Positions 18,357-26,938 of a stretch of DNA of 64,000 bases are shown here, piece after piece. The notes under the pieces are model-generated. The model was not told where the DNA came from and searched no databases. It saw only the letters and a list, made by a program, of their open reading frames with translations. Positions within the stretch are counted from its first letter, which is position 1. Every line of letters starts with the position of its first letter. The stretch comes from Bryobacteraceae bacterium. Lineage in GTDB: Bacteria > Acidobacteriota > Terriglobia > Bryobacterales > Bryobacteraceae. The stretch covers positions 1 through 64,000 of the forward strand of contig JAHDVK010000017.1 in NCBI GenBank assembly GCA_023384675.1. The letters run 5' to 3'. Position numbers and translations under genes: made by a program.

Positions 18357-18669
18357 TCTGCCAACAGTCGCGAGGGCTGTCTTCCCGGCGCACAGTGGCG
18401 CATAGGGACGAAGGGATCTGAGGCCAGCCCTTGACGAATTCGCCAATTTCTCATGGGCTCTAGATCCTTCGTACCGATTCTCCGGAGCACTGGCGTCTGA
18501 CGCCTCTGGAGCCATTTTCTGGATAGCGGGATTCGGAGGCCGGAACCCGGCTCCCCTGTTTCATTGCCATTCTGATCATCAGGCCTGCCCGCCCATCGAT
18601 AGAGCCGGGCGCTTTTTGAACCCGAGGGTACTTTCACAACCCCTGGCGGCTACAATTAGGCTTAAACTC
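18357..18669. other. intergenic stretch upstream of radical SAM gene
   Basis: About 310 bases between the darT promoter region and the radical SAM gene. No open frame with coding character is seen. A GC-rich imperfect inverted segment lies around 18485-18520 (GGAGC and GGCGTC arms), but it lacks a T-run. No promoter was recognised for the gene to the right. Confidence 0.3.
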
Positions 18670-19782
18670 ATGCGCGCCCGCCTGGCTACCCTCCGCAACC
18701 GTGTCAACCTCCTTCGCGGGATCCTTGACGGCGAGCAGGCCCGCACCGGCCCCTTCTATGTCACCTTCGATCTGACCACCCGCTGCAACAGCGTCTGCCG
18801 CGGGTGTCTGTATCACTCCGCGGAGCAGCGGCCCACGTCGCTCGACGATCATCCGCTCCGGGAACTGCCGCTCGAGACGGTCCGTCAACTGGCTCCGGAA
18901 CTGGCCCGGATGCGGACCCGCGAAGCCTTCCTTGCGGGCGGCGGCGAACCCCTGCTGCATCCGCAATTATTCGAGATTGCCGCCTGTTTGCGCCGGGCCG
19001 GCCTCAAGGTCAATTCCTTCACGAATGGGACGCTCGTCAACGAGTCCACCGCCCGCGGGCTGGTTGAATGCGGCCTTGATGAACTCCGGCCCACGTTCTG
19101 GGCCGCGAACCACGAGGAGCACCTCGCCTGGCACCCGGGCGTGCGTCCCGAGATGTTGGAGCGCCGCCTGGAAGGTCTGGCGCTGCTGCGCGAGGCGAAA
19201 GCCCGGGCCGGCAGCCGCACGCCCCGCGTCCACCTGCAAATGCCGTTGCACCGGGGCAATTTCGGCAACCTGGAGGAGCGCGTCCGCGTGGCGGTGGACT
19301 CGGGCTGCGACCAGGTTTCCTTCGGGGTATTTCGCGACTTCGGCGGCCCCTCCGAAGCGGACTGCCTCAGCGCCGCCGATGTCGAAAGTCTCCGGCCCTC
19401 ATTGCTCCGCGCCGGAGCGCAACTCGATCGCGCCGGTATCGCGCACAACGCCGGCGGCTACCTGCGCCGCGCGCTGGCGGGACCCGATGTCTGGCGCGAG
19501 TCCCGCTGTTTCATTGGCTGGTTTCACGCCTATTTCCAGGCGGATGGCTCAGTGCTTGCGTGCTGCCGCTGCCGGGTGGCGCTGGGCAATGTCCGCGAGC
19601 AGCCGTTTTCGGCCATCTGGAACTCGGCCGCGTATCGCGATTTCCGCCGCCGTTCACTCGACGCCGGGGAACTCAACCGCATGAGCGAAAGCTGCGAATG
19701 CAACTGCGCGAATTGCAGCCATTGGCCCGATAACCGCCGAATCGACCGTGTGTACCGCCGGCTGGCTCTGTTGCGTTCCTGA
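18670..19782 (+). CDS. radical SAM protein with SPASM-like C-terminal Cys cluster
   Basis: Protein of 370 residues. The radical SAM cluster is TTRCNSVCRGC (Cys39, Cys43, Cys46), followed by FLAGGGEPLLHP, the usual GGEP motif binding SAM. The C-terminus has CFIGWFHAYFQADGS with nearby CCRC and then CECNCANC, an auxiliary Fe-S (SPASM) region. The ATG at 18670 is preferred; an upstream TTG at 18616 would add 18 residues. Related proteins modify peptides or help cofactor and carbohydrate synthesis, but no precursor peptide gene is seen next to it, so the substrate is unknown. Confidence 0.85.
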   Translation: MRARLATLRNRVNLLRGILDGEQARTGPFYVTFDLTTRCNSVCRGCLYHSAEQRPTSLDDHPLRELPLETVRQLAPELARMRTREAFLAGGGEPLLHPQLFEIAACLRRAGLKVNSFTNGTLVNESTARGLVECGLDELRPTFWAANHEEHLAWHPGVRPEMLERRLEGLALLREAKARAGSRTPRVHLQMPLHRGNFGNLEERVRVAVDSGCDQVSFGVFRDFGGPSEADCLSAADVESLRPSLLRAGAQLDRAGIAHNAGGYLRRALAGPDVWRESRCFIGWFHAYFQADGSVLACCRCRVALGNVREQPFSAIWNSAAYRDFRRRSLDAGELNRMSESCECNCANCSHWPDNRRIDRVYRRLALLRS

Positions 19783-19853
19783 CGCTCGTCACCGGCGCCG
19801 CCAGGGGGGCTCGTTCCATTGAGGCGAAAGACCGGCCGGTGGCGGAAGGCGAA

Positions 19854-19938
19854 TGGTGCGGACGGGGAGAGTCGAACTCCCATGGGTTGCCCCGCTGGAA
19901 CCTAAATCCAGTGCGTCTGCCGGTTCCGCCACGTCCGC
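19854..19938 (-). tRNA. tRNA-Leu (anticodon UAG), CCA encoded
   Basis: Read on the minus strand, the sequence folds into a full cloverleaf. The acceptor stem pairs GCGGACG with CGTCCGC. The anticodon stem CTGGA/TCCAG encloses loop TTTAGGT with anticodon TAG. A class II variable arm (GGGCAACCC) and T arm GGGAG-TTCGACT-CTCCC follow. The discriminator A is followed by a genomically encoded CCA (19854-19856). Length is 85 bases with CCA. No integrase or repeated 3' end was seen nearby, so there is no sign that it serves as an attachment site. Confidence 0.95.
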
Positions 19939-19948
19939 ACGGGTGCGG

Positions 19949-20518
19949 TTACAGGATAGCACCCGCCGCGCGCGCTCTTCCAGCTTGCCGCAGCCGCGGA
20001 GCGGGGTCGCCGCAGGCGCAGATTTCCAGCGCGGGCGTCATCCCCGGCAGGGAGATTCCCTCGCGCGCGATGTGGAAACCGCTGCCCGCCAGGCAGTCGT
20101 AGGCCAGCAGCCGGCCTTCGCTGTTTCGGATCTGCTGATGGACCGGCAACCCGAAAAGCGTGTACAGCTCATCGAGTTGCGACTCCGCTAAAGGTGTTTC
20201 GTTTTCCCGCAGCAAAGCCACCAGCGGGTAGTCCAACGCGGGCAGCCGCAGCGCGCCGTCGCGCCGCAGGGCGGCCACCAGCAGCAGTTCCGCGGGCGAG
20301 GCGGCGAGCGCTTCCGGCCGGCACGCCTCCAACTGCTTCGCATTCCATTGGGGCAGGCAACGCAGGTTGCGGGCCGGGGCGAAATGCCAGCCGAGTACGG
20401 CGACTCGGGGCATGGGCGAAATCGGGTAGCGCAGCGCGGGGCGCGGTTCCGCATCAGAAAGGCCATCGCCGAGCGCAAACCAGCGCAGCGACAGCAGGGA
20501 CGACAAAAGCGTACTCAC
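19949..20518 (-). CDS. hypothetical protein
   Basis: Protein of 189 residues, no signal peptide or membrane segment. It contains two similar-looking halves of alternating short strands and a motif LLAYDCLAGSGFHI near the C-terminus. I do not recognise a family. It starts 48 bases after the amidohydrolase stop on the same strand and ends just before the tRNA-Leu gene, so it is probably the last gene of that operon. Very high third-position GC supports real coding. Confidence 0.6.
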   Translation of the reverse strand: MSTLLSSLLSLRWFALGDGLSDAEPRPALRYPISPMPRVAVLGWHFAPARNLRCLPQWNAKQLEACRPEALAASPAELLLVAALRRDGALRLPALDYPLVALLRENETPLAESQLDELYTLFGLPVHQQIRNSEGRLLAYDCLAGSGFHIAREGISLPGMTPALEICACGDPAPRLRQAGRARAAGAIL

Positions 20519-20566
20519 CGGGTCTCCTTCCGCAAATAAGGAAGTGTCCCGAAGCAGGAAAAATTC

Positions 20567-21487
20567 TCACTTTGACGATAAAAAAGGTCCCAATCGGCGC
20601 AGATTTGCTCCCAAAACGCCGCTTTTCGCCTCTTCGCCCACGCCGAGCCAGTCAAGAATCCGGGACTGGCTTTCGTACACCGGCCGCACCCAGCCGCGCG
20701 GGAAAAACGAAGAGTCCGTACCGAACAGCAGCCGTTCCGGGCCTACAACCTCGAGCGCCCGCTCGAACACCTCTTCCAGCGTGGGCTTCGGTGTGAGGCA
20801 GCGCGTCCAATCGTTGCTGCTCGAGGTGTCGAGATAGATGTTCGGGCACAGCGAAGCCACCATCAGGGCCTCGCGAAAGTAGCCCGCGCCGAAGTGCGGA
20901 ATGATGAAGGGCAGGTTCGGATGCCGCAGCGCCACCGGATGCAGGTCCACCGGGTTCGAAAAGCGCAGGTCGAACGGCGAAGCCAGTCCCAGTTTCTTGC
21001 GCACGCCCACCGATAAGAGTCCGCAATGGACAAAAACCACCGCGCCGGGCTGGGCGGCGGCGGTTTCGATGACCCGGCCGGCCTGCTCGCCGGCGAGCGA
21101 AAAGCCGTGCATTGCCGGGAACAGACACACGCCGCGCAAGCCGAGGGCGAAAGCGCGGATGGTGCGGTCCACCGCGTCGGGCGCCAGCGGATTCAGAAAG
21201 AAGAAGCCCGCGAAACGATCAGGAAACGCGCGCACGGCCTTTGCGACGGACTCTTCATCGCCGGGCAGGGAAGCGATGAGCGCGGCGCCGGCGACCTCAT
21301 TGCGGTCCAACTCCTGCGCCCATTCGGCGGCGAGCACGGCGGGGTCTTCGGGGGGCACGGGCCAGCCCAGTTCGGCGCACACGTTCTCGGCGGTGGCGCC
21401 GGCGCCCTTCTGCCTGGCCAGCATTGAAAAGAAATTGCGGGAGAAGAAGTGGATATGCGCGTCGTAGATGGAATGGGCCATGGCCAT
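20567..21487 (-). CDS. amidohydrolase-family TIM-barrel hydrolase
   Basis: Protein of 306 residues with the amidohydrolase-2 layout: DAHIHFF at the start (HxH metal ligands), FFFLNPLAPD, VFVHCGLL, IIPHFGAGY and a late LLFGTDSSFFP (catalytic Asp). Members decarboxylate or hydrolyse aromatic or lactone substrates; this one cannot be assigned further. The start at 21487 lies 3 bases after the response-regulator stop, so it is co-transcribed with the two-component pair. An alternative start at 21481 is equally possible. Confidence 0.83.
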   Translation of the reverse strand: MAMAHSIYDAHIHFFSRNFFSMLARQKGAGATAENVCAELGWPVPPEDPAVLAAEWAQELDRNEVAGAALIASLPGDEESVAKAVRAFPDRFAGFFFLNPLAPDAVDRTIRAFALGLRGVCLFPAMHGFSLAGEQAGRVIETAAAQPGAVVFVHCGLLSVGVRKKLGLASPFDLRFSNPVDLHPVALRHPNLPFIIPHFGAGYFREALMVASLCPNIYLDTSSSNDWTRCLTPKPTLEEVFERALEVVGPERLLFGTDSSFFPRGWVRPVYESQSRILDWLGVGEEAKSGVLGANLRRLGPFLSSK

Positions 21488-21490
21488 GAT

Positions 21491-22198
21491 CTAGTTGCCG
21501 GCGGTGAACGCGTCGCCGCGCGCCGGGCTGGACAGTGACTCGGGAGGGCGCGCCAAGCCGCAGGCCAGCGCGATTTGCGTGAGGCCGGCGACATTGTTCA
21601 CGCCCAGTTTCTTCATCAGGGTCTTGCGATAGGAGCGCACCGTCTGCACGCCGAGATTCAGCATCACGGCGACTTCCTTGCTCGTTTTGCCTTCGGCCAC
21701 CAGGCGCATCACCTGCTGTTCGCGCGGCGTGAGCGTATCGAGAATGGAGGCCGCGGGACCGGCGGCGGCGTCGAGGTTGCCGCGCTGAATGCGGGTGAGC
21801 AGGCGGTTGGAGACTTGCGGACTCAGATAGGAGCCGCCCTTGACCACCGTGCGCAGCGCATCCACCAAATCGCTGTCGCTGGCTTTTTTGAGCAAGAAGG
21901 CGCGCGCGCCGGAGCGGATGGCCTGAATCACGCTGGCCTCGTCGTCGTACATCGAGAGGATCACGACGCGGGCGTCGGGCTGGTGGCGCAGGATCTCGAT
22001 GGTGGCTTCGATGCCGTTCAAGCCGGGCAGGTTGATATCCATCAGAATCAGGTGCGGCTTGAGTTCCGCGGCCAACCGCACGGCGTCCTCGCCTGTACCG
22101 GCTTCGCCGGTGACGCGAAATTCGCCGCTCTGCTTGAGGATGGCCTTCAGGCCATCGCGCATGATCTTGTGATCGTCGACCAGCAGGATGTCATGCAT
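21491..22198 (-). CDS. LuxR/NarL-family response regulator
   Basis: Protein of 235 residues. The receiver domain has DDHK acidic pocket residues, [13 protein letters not shown] with the phospho-acceptor Asp, and LLKKAS with the conserved Lys. The C-terminal LuxR HTH carries [22 protein letters not shown] and [19 protein letters not shown] short Pro/Ser tail ends the protein. It follows the degenerate kinase with a 9-base gap, which is the usual order for a NarX/NarL-type pair. Its target genes cannot be inferred; the amidohydrolase that follows is a candidate. Confidence 0.93.
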   Translation of the reverse strand: MHDILLVDDHKIMRDGLKAILKQSGEFRVTGEAGTGEDAVRLAAELKPHLILMDINLPGLNGIEATIEILRHQPDARVVILSMYDDEASVIQAIRSGARAFLLKKASDSDLVDALRTVVKGGSYLSPQVSNRLLTRIQRGNLDAAAGPAASILDTLTPREQQVMRLVAEGKTSKEVAVMLNLGVQTVRSYRKTLMKKLGVNNVAGLTQIALACGLARPPESLSSPARGDAFTAGN

Positions 22199-22207
22199 GG
22201 CGGCTCC

Positions 22208-22834
22208 TCATGCGCTTGCCCGCGATCCGGCGGGAACCGGCTTGAGCACCAGTTCGAACGCCCGGTTGGGATCGTCGCAGATGATCTCCACGCCCGCCGC
22301 GGCGGCCAGGTGCCGCCAGCCCTCGAGCCAGGGTTGGCAGGAACAGTCTTTTCCTGGCACGGTGAGCTTCATCCCGGCATCGGAGCGGCGCACGCGGAGG
22401 CGCTGCGCGGCTCGCTCGATCGAACACGCGGTCGCCCAATCCCGGGCCACGCGAAAACAAAGCTCGCACTGCGCGATCGTCCAGGCGCAATCGGTGGGCG
22501 GCTCTTCCCAGTCGATCAATTCGTGGCGCGCCAGCGCGGTTAATCCGCCATCCAGCCCGCCGCGCGCAAAGAGTTTGACGTCGTTTTCGGCCAGGAGAGC
22601 GCGGATCGCGGCGAGAGCCGAATCCAGCGCGGCGCGCAGACCTTCCGCCGATTCCTTCCAGTCTTCGCCGGCCCCGCCATTGGACGCTAACAGGTCCAGG
22701 TGCAAGCCCGCTGCGCAAAGGCTGGGGCCGACATCGTCGTGAAGCACCCGGCTGACGCGCTGCCGGACAGAGGCCACGGCGTAGTCGAGTGAACCAGCCG
22801 GCCCGCCGGAGCGGCTCTGCGCAGGATTCCCCAT
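22208..22834 (-). CDS. NarX-like histidine kinase with degenerate ATPase domain
   Basis: Protein of 208 residues from an ATG at 22834. It has a HisKA_3-type H-box RQRVSRVLHDDVGPSLCAA, with His in the LHDDVGP motif. The region after it should be a HATPase domain with an N-box and two glycine-rich loops. Only a remnant of the N-box (FRVARDWATA) and a strand are visible, with no DxGxG or GxGL motif, so it likely cannot bind ATP. There is no input domain or membrane helix. It may be a phosphotransfer or phosphatase partner for the regulator that follows, or a decaying kinase. Confidence 0.7.
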   Translation of the reverse strand: MGNPAQSRSGGPAGSLDYAVASVRQRVSRVLHDDVGPSLCAAGLHLDLLASNGGAGEDWKESAEGLRAALDSALAAIRALLAENDVKLFARGGLDGGLTALARHELIDWEEPPTDCAWTIAQCELCFRVARDWATACSIERAAQRLRVRRSDAGMKLTVPGKDCSCQPWLEGWRHLAAAAGVEIICDDPNRAFELVLKPVPAGSRASA

Positions 22835-22898
22835 ACAGGTACAGACCCTATCATGAACTACCCGCAAGCGCGGGTGCAAGATCCTCAGATTGGGGATG

Positions 22899-23861
22899 CT
22901 ACTTGCGCGCTATCGCCTTACGGGCCGCTTCCGCCACCTGGGGAGCACGCAGTCCGTAATGATCCAGCAGGCCGTCGGGGGTGCCGGATTCGGCGTAGCG
23001 GTTCTCAACCCCGATGAACTCGACCGGCGCGGGGGCATGCCGGGCCAGCGCCTGCGCGACGCGGGCGCCAAGACCCGAGTCCACCAGATGCTCCTCGGCC
23101 ACCACTAGCGCCCCGGTTTCGCGGGCCGCTTTCGCCAGCGCCTCGTCGTCGAGAGGCTTGATGGTGTGGATATCGAGGACGCGGGCAGAGACGCCTTCGC
23201 CCGCCAGCAGATCGGCCGCTTTCAGGCATTCGGCCACCAGCAGGCCCGTGCCCACCAGGGTGACGTCCGTGCCCGGGCGCAGTTGCATGGCTTTGCCGAA
23301 TTCGAAGGCGGTGCCGGCTTCATACACCAGCGGCGCCTTCGGGCGGCCGGCGCGGATGAAGACGGGGCCCTGATGCGCCACCGCCCATGCCACCGCCGCG
23401 CGCATGGCCACTTCATCGGCGGGGCTGAGCACCCAGAAACCGGGGAGCGCGCCCGCGAGGGCGAAGTCCTCGATCGACATCTGCGAGGGGCCGTCCTCGC
23501 CGATCGAGATGCCCGAGTGGGTGCCGATCACCTTCACGTTCACGCCCGGATACGCCACGGTGGTGCGCAACTGCTCGAAGCCTTTGGTCAGCACAAATGC
23601 GGAAAAGCTCGCGACGAAGGGAATCTTGCCGGCCATTGCCAGGCCCGCGCCGAGCGCCACCATATTGGCTTCCGCGATGCCGCAGGAGAAGAAGCGGTCG
23701 GGAAACTCCTGGGCGAAGTAGTGGACCATGGTGGACTTCGACAGGTCCGCATCGCACACCACGATATCGGGATTCTTCTTCGCGGCTTCCACCAGCGCGC
23801 GGCCGAAGGCTTCGCGCGTCGCGGCGCCGTATTTCAGTTCATAGGGGGTCACGGTGGCCAT
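22899..23861 (-). CDS. transketolase, C-terminal subunit
   Basis: Protein of 320 residues forming the pyrimidine-binding and C-terminal domains of transketolase. Motifs are ISIGEDGPSQMSIEDFA, FSCGIAEANMVALGAGLA with the catalytic Glu, and FIRAGRPKAPLV. The ATG at 23861 (MATVTPYELKYG) is used; the frame is open 4 codons further. It sits 4 bases after the N-terminal subunit gene. Such split transketolases act together as one enzyme in the pentose phosphate pathway and in some species in other keto-transfer steps. Confidence 0.93.
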   Translation of the reverse strand: MATVTPYELKYGAATREAFGRALVEAAKKNPDIVVCDADLSKSTMVHYFAQEFPDRFFSCGIAEANMVALGAGLAMAGKIPFVASFSAFVLTKGFEQLRTTVAYPGVNVKVIGTHSGISIGEDGPSQMSIEDFALAGALPGFWVLSPADEVAMRAAVAWAVAHQGPVFIRAGRPKAPLVYEAGTAFEFGKAMQLRPGTDVTLVGTGLLVAECLKAADLLAGEGVSARVLDIHTIKPLDDEALAKAARETGALVVAEEHLVDSGLGARVAQALARHAPAPVEFIGVENRYAESGTPDGLLDHYGLRAPQVAEAARKAIARK

Positions 23862-23865
23862 GGCG

Positions 23866-24687
23866 TTACGCAAGCTCCTTCAGGGCGAGTTCGACTTCAT
23901 CGGCGGTGGGCGGCACGCCGTGGAACTTCGGATTATTCTCCATGAAACTGACGCCCTTGCCTTTCACGGTGTGGGCGATGAGCACGGTGGGTTTGCCCTT
24001 GGTGGCGGCAGCCTCGGCGAAGGCCGCCTGCACGGCGGGAATGTCGTGGCCGTCCAGTTCGATGACATGCCAGCCGAAGGCGCGCCACTTCCCCGTCAGC
24101 GGCTCCAGTTCCATGATGTCCTTGACGAAGCCATCGAGCTGGAGCTTGTTGTAATCGACGATCGCCACCACGTTATCGATCTTGTGGTAGGAGCCGAACA
24201 TGGCGGCTTCCCAGATCTGGCCTTCCTGGATTTCGCCGTCGCCGAGCATGACGTAGGTCCGCCAGGTTTCGCCGTTCAAGCGTGCCGCCGCGCCCATGCC
24301 CAGGGCGAGCGAAAGCCCCTGGCCGAGCGAACCAGTGGAGGCCTCGAGCGAAGGGATATAGCGGATGTCGGGGTGGCCCTGGTAGATCGAGCCCAACCGG
24401 CGGAGGGTCTTCAGCGTCTCGACAGGCGTGTAGCCCGCTTCGGCCATCGCCGCATACAGCACCGGCGCGGCATGGCCCTTGCTGAGGATGAAGCGGTCGC
24501 GATCGGCCTTCTTCGGTTTCGCCGGGTCGTGGTTCATCACGTCCCAGTAGAGAACCGTGACAATCTCGACAGCCGAAAGCGACCCGCCGGGATGCCCGGA
24601 TTTCGCGGCGCCGGTCATTTCAACGATGTGGCGCCGGATTTGCTTCGCAACCCGGGCCAGCTCTTCGGGGGATGACGTCTTTTGCAT
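23866..24687 (-). CDS. transketolase, N-terminal (TPP-binding) subunit
   Basis: Protein of 273 residues matching the thiamine diphosphate-binding half of transketolase. It contains SGHPGGSLSAVEI, LSKGHAAPVLYAAMAE, ASTGSLGQGLSLALGMG and MLGDGEIQEGQIWEAA (GDGxxxEG, TPP/Mg site), then VAIVDYNKLQLDG. Partner of the downstream C-terminal subunit; the two genes are 4 bases apart. The length fits the split form rather than a truncated full-length enzyme. Confidence 0.95.
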   Translation of the reverse strand: MQKTSSPEELARVAKQIRRHIVEMTGAAKSGHPGGSLSAVEIVTVLYWDVMNHDPAKPKKADRDRFILSKGHAAPVLYAAMAEAGYTPVETLKTLRRLGSIYQGHPDIRYIPSLEASTGSLGQGLSLALGMGAAARLNGETWRTYVMLGDGEIQEGQIWEAAMFGSYHKIDNVVAIVDYNKLQLDGFVKDIMELEPLTGKWRAFGWHVIELDGHDIPAVQAAFAEAAATKGKPTVLIAHTVKGKGVSFMENNPKFHGVPPTADEVELALKELA

Positions 24688-24840
24688 GGCGGAACCCCCA
24701 ATTTACCACACAGGTGATGAAAGCAGACCTGTTTGTCCGGAGGCGCGGCGCTCCTCACCACGGGCACAGGCTGCCCGTCGAGGGGGAGGCCGGTCGGGCT
24801 CACCGCGGGTAACCGAACCGGCCGATCCGGTCCGGCGCGG

Positions 24841-25896
24841 CTAGAGGCGCCGCAGGACCCGGGCGCGGATGAACTCGCCGCCGGCCGGTCCGCTGGTCGC
24901 CGCATCGAACAGCTCAACGCGCTGGGGCGGGGCCGTGGCCAGTTGCCGTTGCATGGAGGCGGCGTCCACCAGTTTGTCCGCTCCCGTATTGATCCCCGTA
25001 TCGGAGGCCACGCGCACCAGAATCGGCAATGCCATGTGATCGAGCATCGGCCCGGCGAACAGGCCGCCCGCTACATCCGTGCCGAACCGTGCGGCTGCCG
25101 CTTTGAGAGACTGTTCGGCCGATTTGCCCGAGAGGTGCCCCTTAATGCCTTCGCCGGTCGCGTTAATGGACGCGCCGACCAGCACGATGACTCCCTTTTC
25201 CCTCGCGTTCTGGACCACCGCCTGCCGCATGCCGCCCGAGGCCGCCTGGCCGAATCGCGTGGTCATCGACGCGGCGTTCGCCGCGGCGGGATTCGCCGCC
25301 GCGCCAACGCCGATCACGCCCACTGCGAAAGTGAAGGTTCCATCGATGAGAGCCGCTCCCACGTTTCCCGTGTCCTGATACGTCCCCGTGCCCTTCAGCG
25401 CGGAACCCGCGCCCAGCACCGCGAGCGCCGTTCCCCCACTCAGGAAGGTCGCTCCGACCACCAGGGTCGTGGCCGAAACGTCCCGCACGACAGTGGCTGC
25501 CTGCAGGGCGATTTCTCCCCGCCCGACGCTGCGATCGATATTGCGCATGGTTTCGCCCGAAGCTTCCCGCTGCATCCGGGCGAGAGAATCGGCGGAGTTC
25601 TTCGTGGCCTCCCGCATGTCGGCCAGTTGATGGAAGCATTGGTCTGCATCGTGCAGCATCCGCCTCGCGAGGTCGTCGTATAACTGCGGCGCCTCGGCGT
25701 CCTTTGCGGCACGAAGGCCGTTGAAGTTGATATCGACCGTCACCAGGTCCGGCCCGATCCACTTCTTTTCGCGCACCACTCTTGCCCGCTGAAGGAGCAT
25801 GGATTCGTGCAAATACTCTCGAATCTGCATGTACAAACCCATCTGATTCACCAGCCAGCGCTGATTGCGGTCGTCTGTAAACTCTACCCAGGCCAT
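24841..25896 (-). CDS. unknown protein with glycine/alanine-rich hydrophobic middle
   Basis: Protein of 351 residues, no family recognised. The first third (about 1-120) is helical and charged, opening with VEFTDDRNQRWLVNQMG and containing heptad-like repeats. The centre (about 125-235) is Gly/Ala-rich and hydrophobic (SATTLVVGATFLSGG, FAVGVIGVGAAANPAA), resembling membrane-inserting hairpins of toxins or secretion-linked proteins. The last third has repeated small-residue helices and ends RVLRRL. The ATG at 25896 is preferred to a GTG two codons before. It is an isolated gene; neighbours give no hint. Confidence 0.6.
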   Translation of the reverse strand: MAWVEFTDDRNQRWLVNQMGLYMQIREYLHESMLLQRARVVREKKWIGPDLVTVDINFNGLRAAKDAEAPQLYDDLARRMLHDADQCFHQLADMREATKNSADSLARMQREASGETMRNIDRSVGRGEIALQAATVVRDVSATTLVVGATFLSGGTALAVLGAGSALKGTGTYQDTGNVGAALIDGTFTFAVGVIGVGAAANPAAANAASMTTRFGQAASGGMRQAVVQNAREKGVIVLVGASINATGEGIKGHLSGKSAEQSLKAAAARFGTDVAGGLFAGPMLDHMALPILVRVASDTGINTGADKLVDAASMQRQLATAPPQRVELFDAATSGPAGGEFIRARVLRRL

Positions 25897-25957
25897 ATTC
25901 ACGTAAGGGTACCAGACTCGTCTTGTTGAATGACGATTGCGCCGGGCGCGAAATCGT

Positions 25958-26929
25958 CTAGCCGAGCAGTTTCGCGGCGGGTTTGGCGAAATACGTCAGG
26001 ATGAAATCGGCGCCGGCGCGGCGGATCGAGGTCAGCGATTCGATCATGGCGCGGTCGAGGTCGATCCAGCCGTTGCGCGCGGCGGCCATGATCATCGAAA
26101 ACTCGCCGGATACCTGATAGGCGGCCAGCGGGACGTCGTAGCGGTCGCGGGCCATGCGGAGGATGTCCAGATAGGGGCCGGCGGGCTTCACCATCAGCAT
26201 GTCGGCGCCTTCGTCGAGATCGAGGTCCATCTCGCGGAGGGCTTCACGGGCATTGGCGGGGTCCATCTGGTAGCCGCGGCGGTCGCCGAACTGCGGCGCG
26301 CTTTCAGCGGCTTCGCGGAAGGGGCCATAGAAGGCGCTGGCGTACTTGGCGGCGTAGCTGAGGATGGGGGTGTGGGCAAAGCCGGCCTGGTCGAGAGCGG
26401 CGCGGATGGCCGCCACGCGCCCGTCCATCATGTCCGAAGGCGCGACGATATCGGCGCCCGCCTGCGCGTGGGTCACTGCCGCGGCGGCGAGCCATTCGAG
26501 CGTGGCGTCGTTGTCCACCTCGCCGTTGACGATCTTGCCGCAATGGCCATGGCTGGTGTATTCGCAGTTGCAGACGTCGGTGATAACGAGCAGGTCCGGG
26601 ACGGCCGACTTGATGGCGCGTACGGCCTCCTGGGTGATGCCCGCGGGGTTGTAGGCCTCCGAGGCCTGCTCGTCCTTGTGCTTCGGGATGCCGAACAGGA
26701 TGATGCCGCCGATGCCGAGCGAGCGGACTTCCTCGCACTCGCGCACGAGGTGGTCCACCGACATCTGGTGGTTGCCCGGCATCGAGGAGATCTCTTTGCG
26801 GATGCCCTCGCCTTCCACGACGAACAGCGGCAGGATGAAGTTTTCGGGCGCGAGGCGGGTTTCGCGCACCAGGCGCCGCAGGCTTTCGGTAGCACGCAGT
26901 CGGCGCGGGCGGTCGACGGGGAAGGGCAT
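25958..26929 (-). CDS. hemB: delta-aminolevulinic acid dehydratase (porphobilinogen synthase)
   Basis: Protein of 323 residues, usual length. Joins two 5-aminolevulinate molecules to porphobilinogen in tetrapyrrole synthesis. Seen are the metal-binding Cys motif [14 protein letters not shown], the first active-site Lys in [16 protein letters not shown], and the Schiff-base Lys in [11 protein letters not shown]. The Cys-type metal site indicates a zinc-dependent form. The gene is 9 bases after the stop of the upstream M24-fold gene and was probably transcribed with it. No other heme gene lies in the window. Confidence 0.97.
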   Translation of the reverse strand: MPFPVDRPRRLRATESLRRLVRETRLAPENFILPLFVVEGEGIRKEISSMPGNHQMSVDHLVRECEEVRSLGIGGIILFGIPKHKDEQASEAYNPAGITQEAVRAIKSAVPDLLVITDVCNCEYTSHGHCGKIVNGEVDNDATLEWLAAAAVTHAQAGADIVAPSDMMDGRVAAIRAALDQAGFAHTPILSYAAKYASAFYGPFREAAESAPQFGDRRGYQMDPANAREALREMDLDLDEGADMLMVKPAGPYLDILRMARDRYDVPLAAYQVSGEFSMIMAAARNGWIDLDRAMIESLTSIRRAGADFILTYFAKPAAKLLG

Positions 26930-26938
26930 GGTTCTATC

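Noticed and set aside
19854-19938. tRNA-Leu as an integration site for an island
   Set aside because: No integrase, no duplicated 3' end and no break in gene content right beside it were found.
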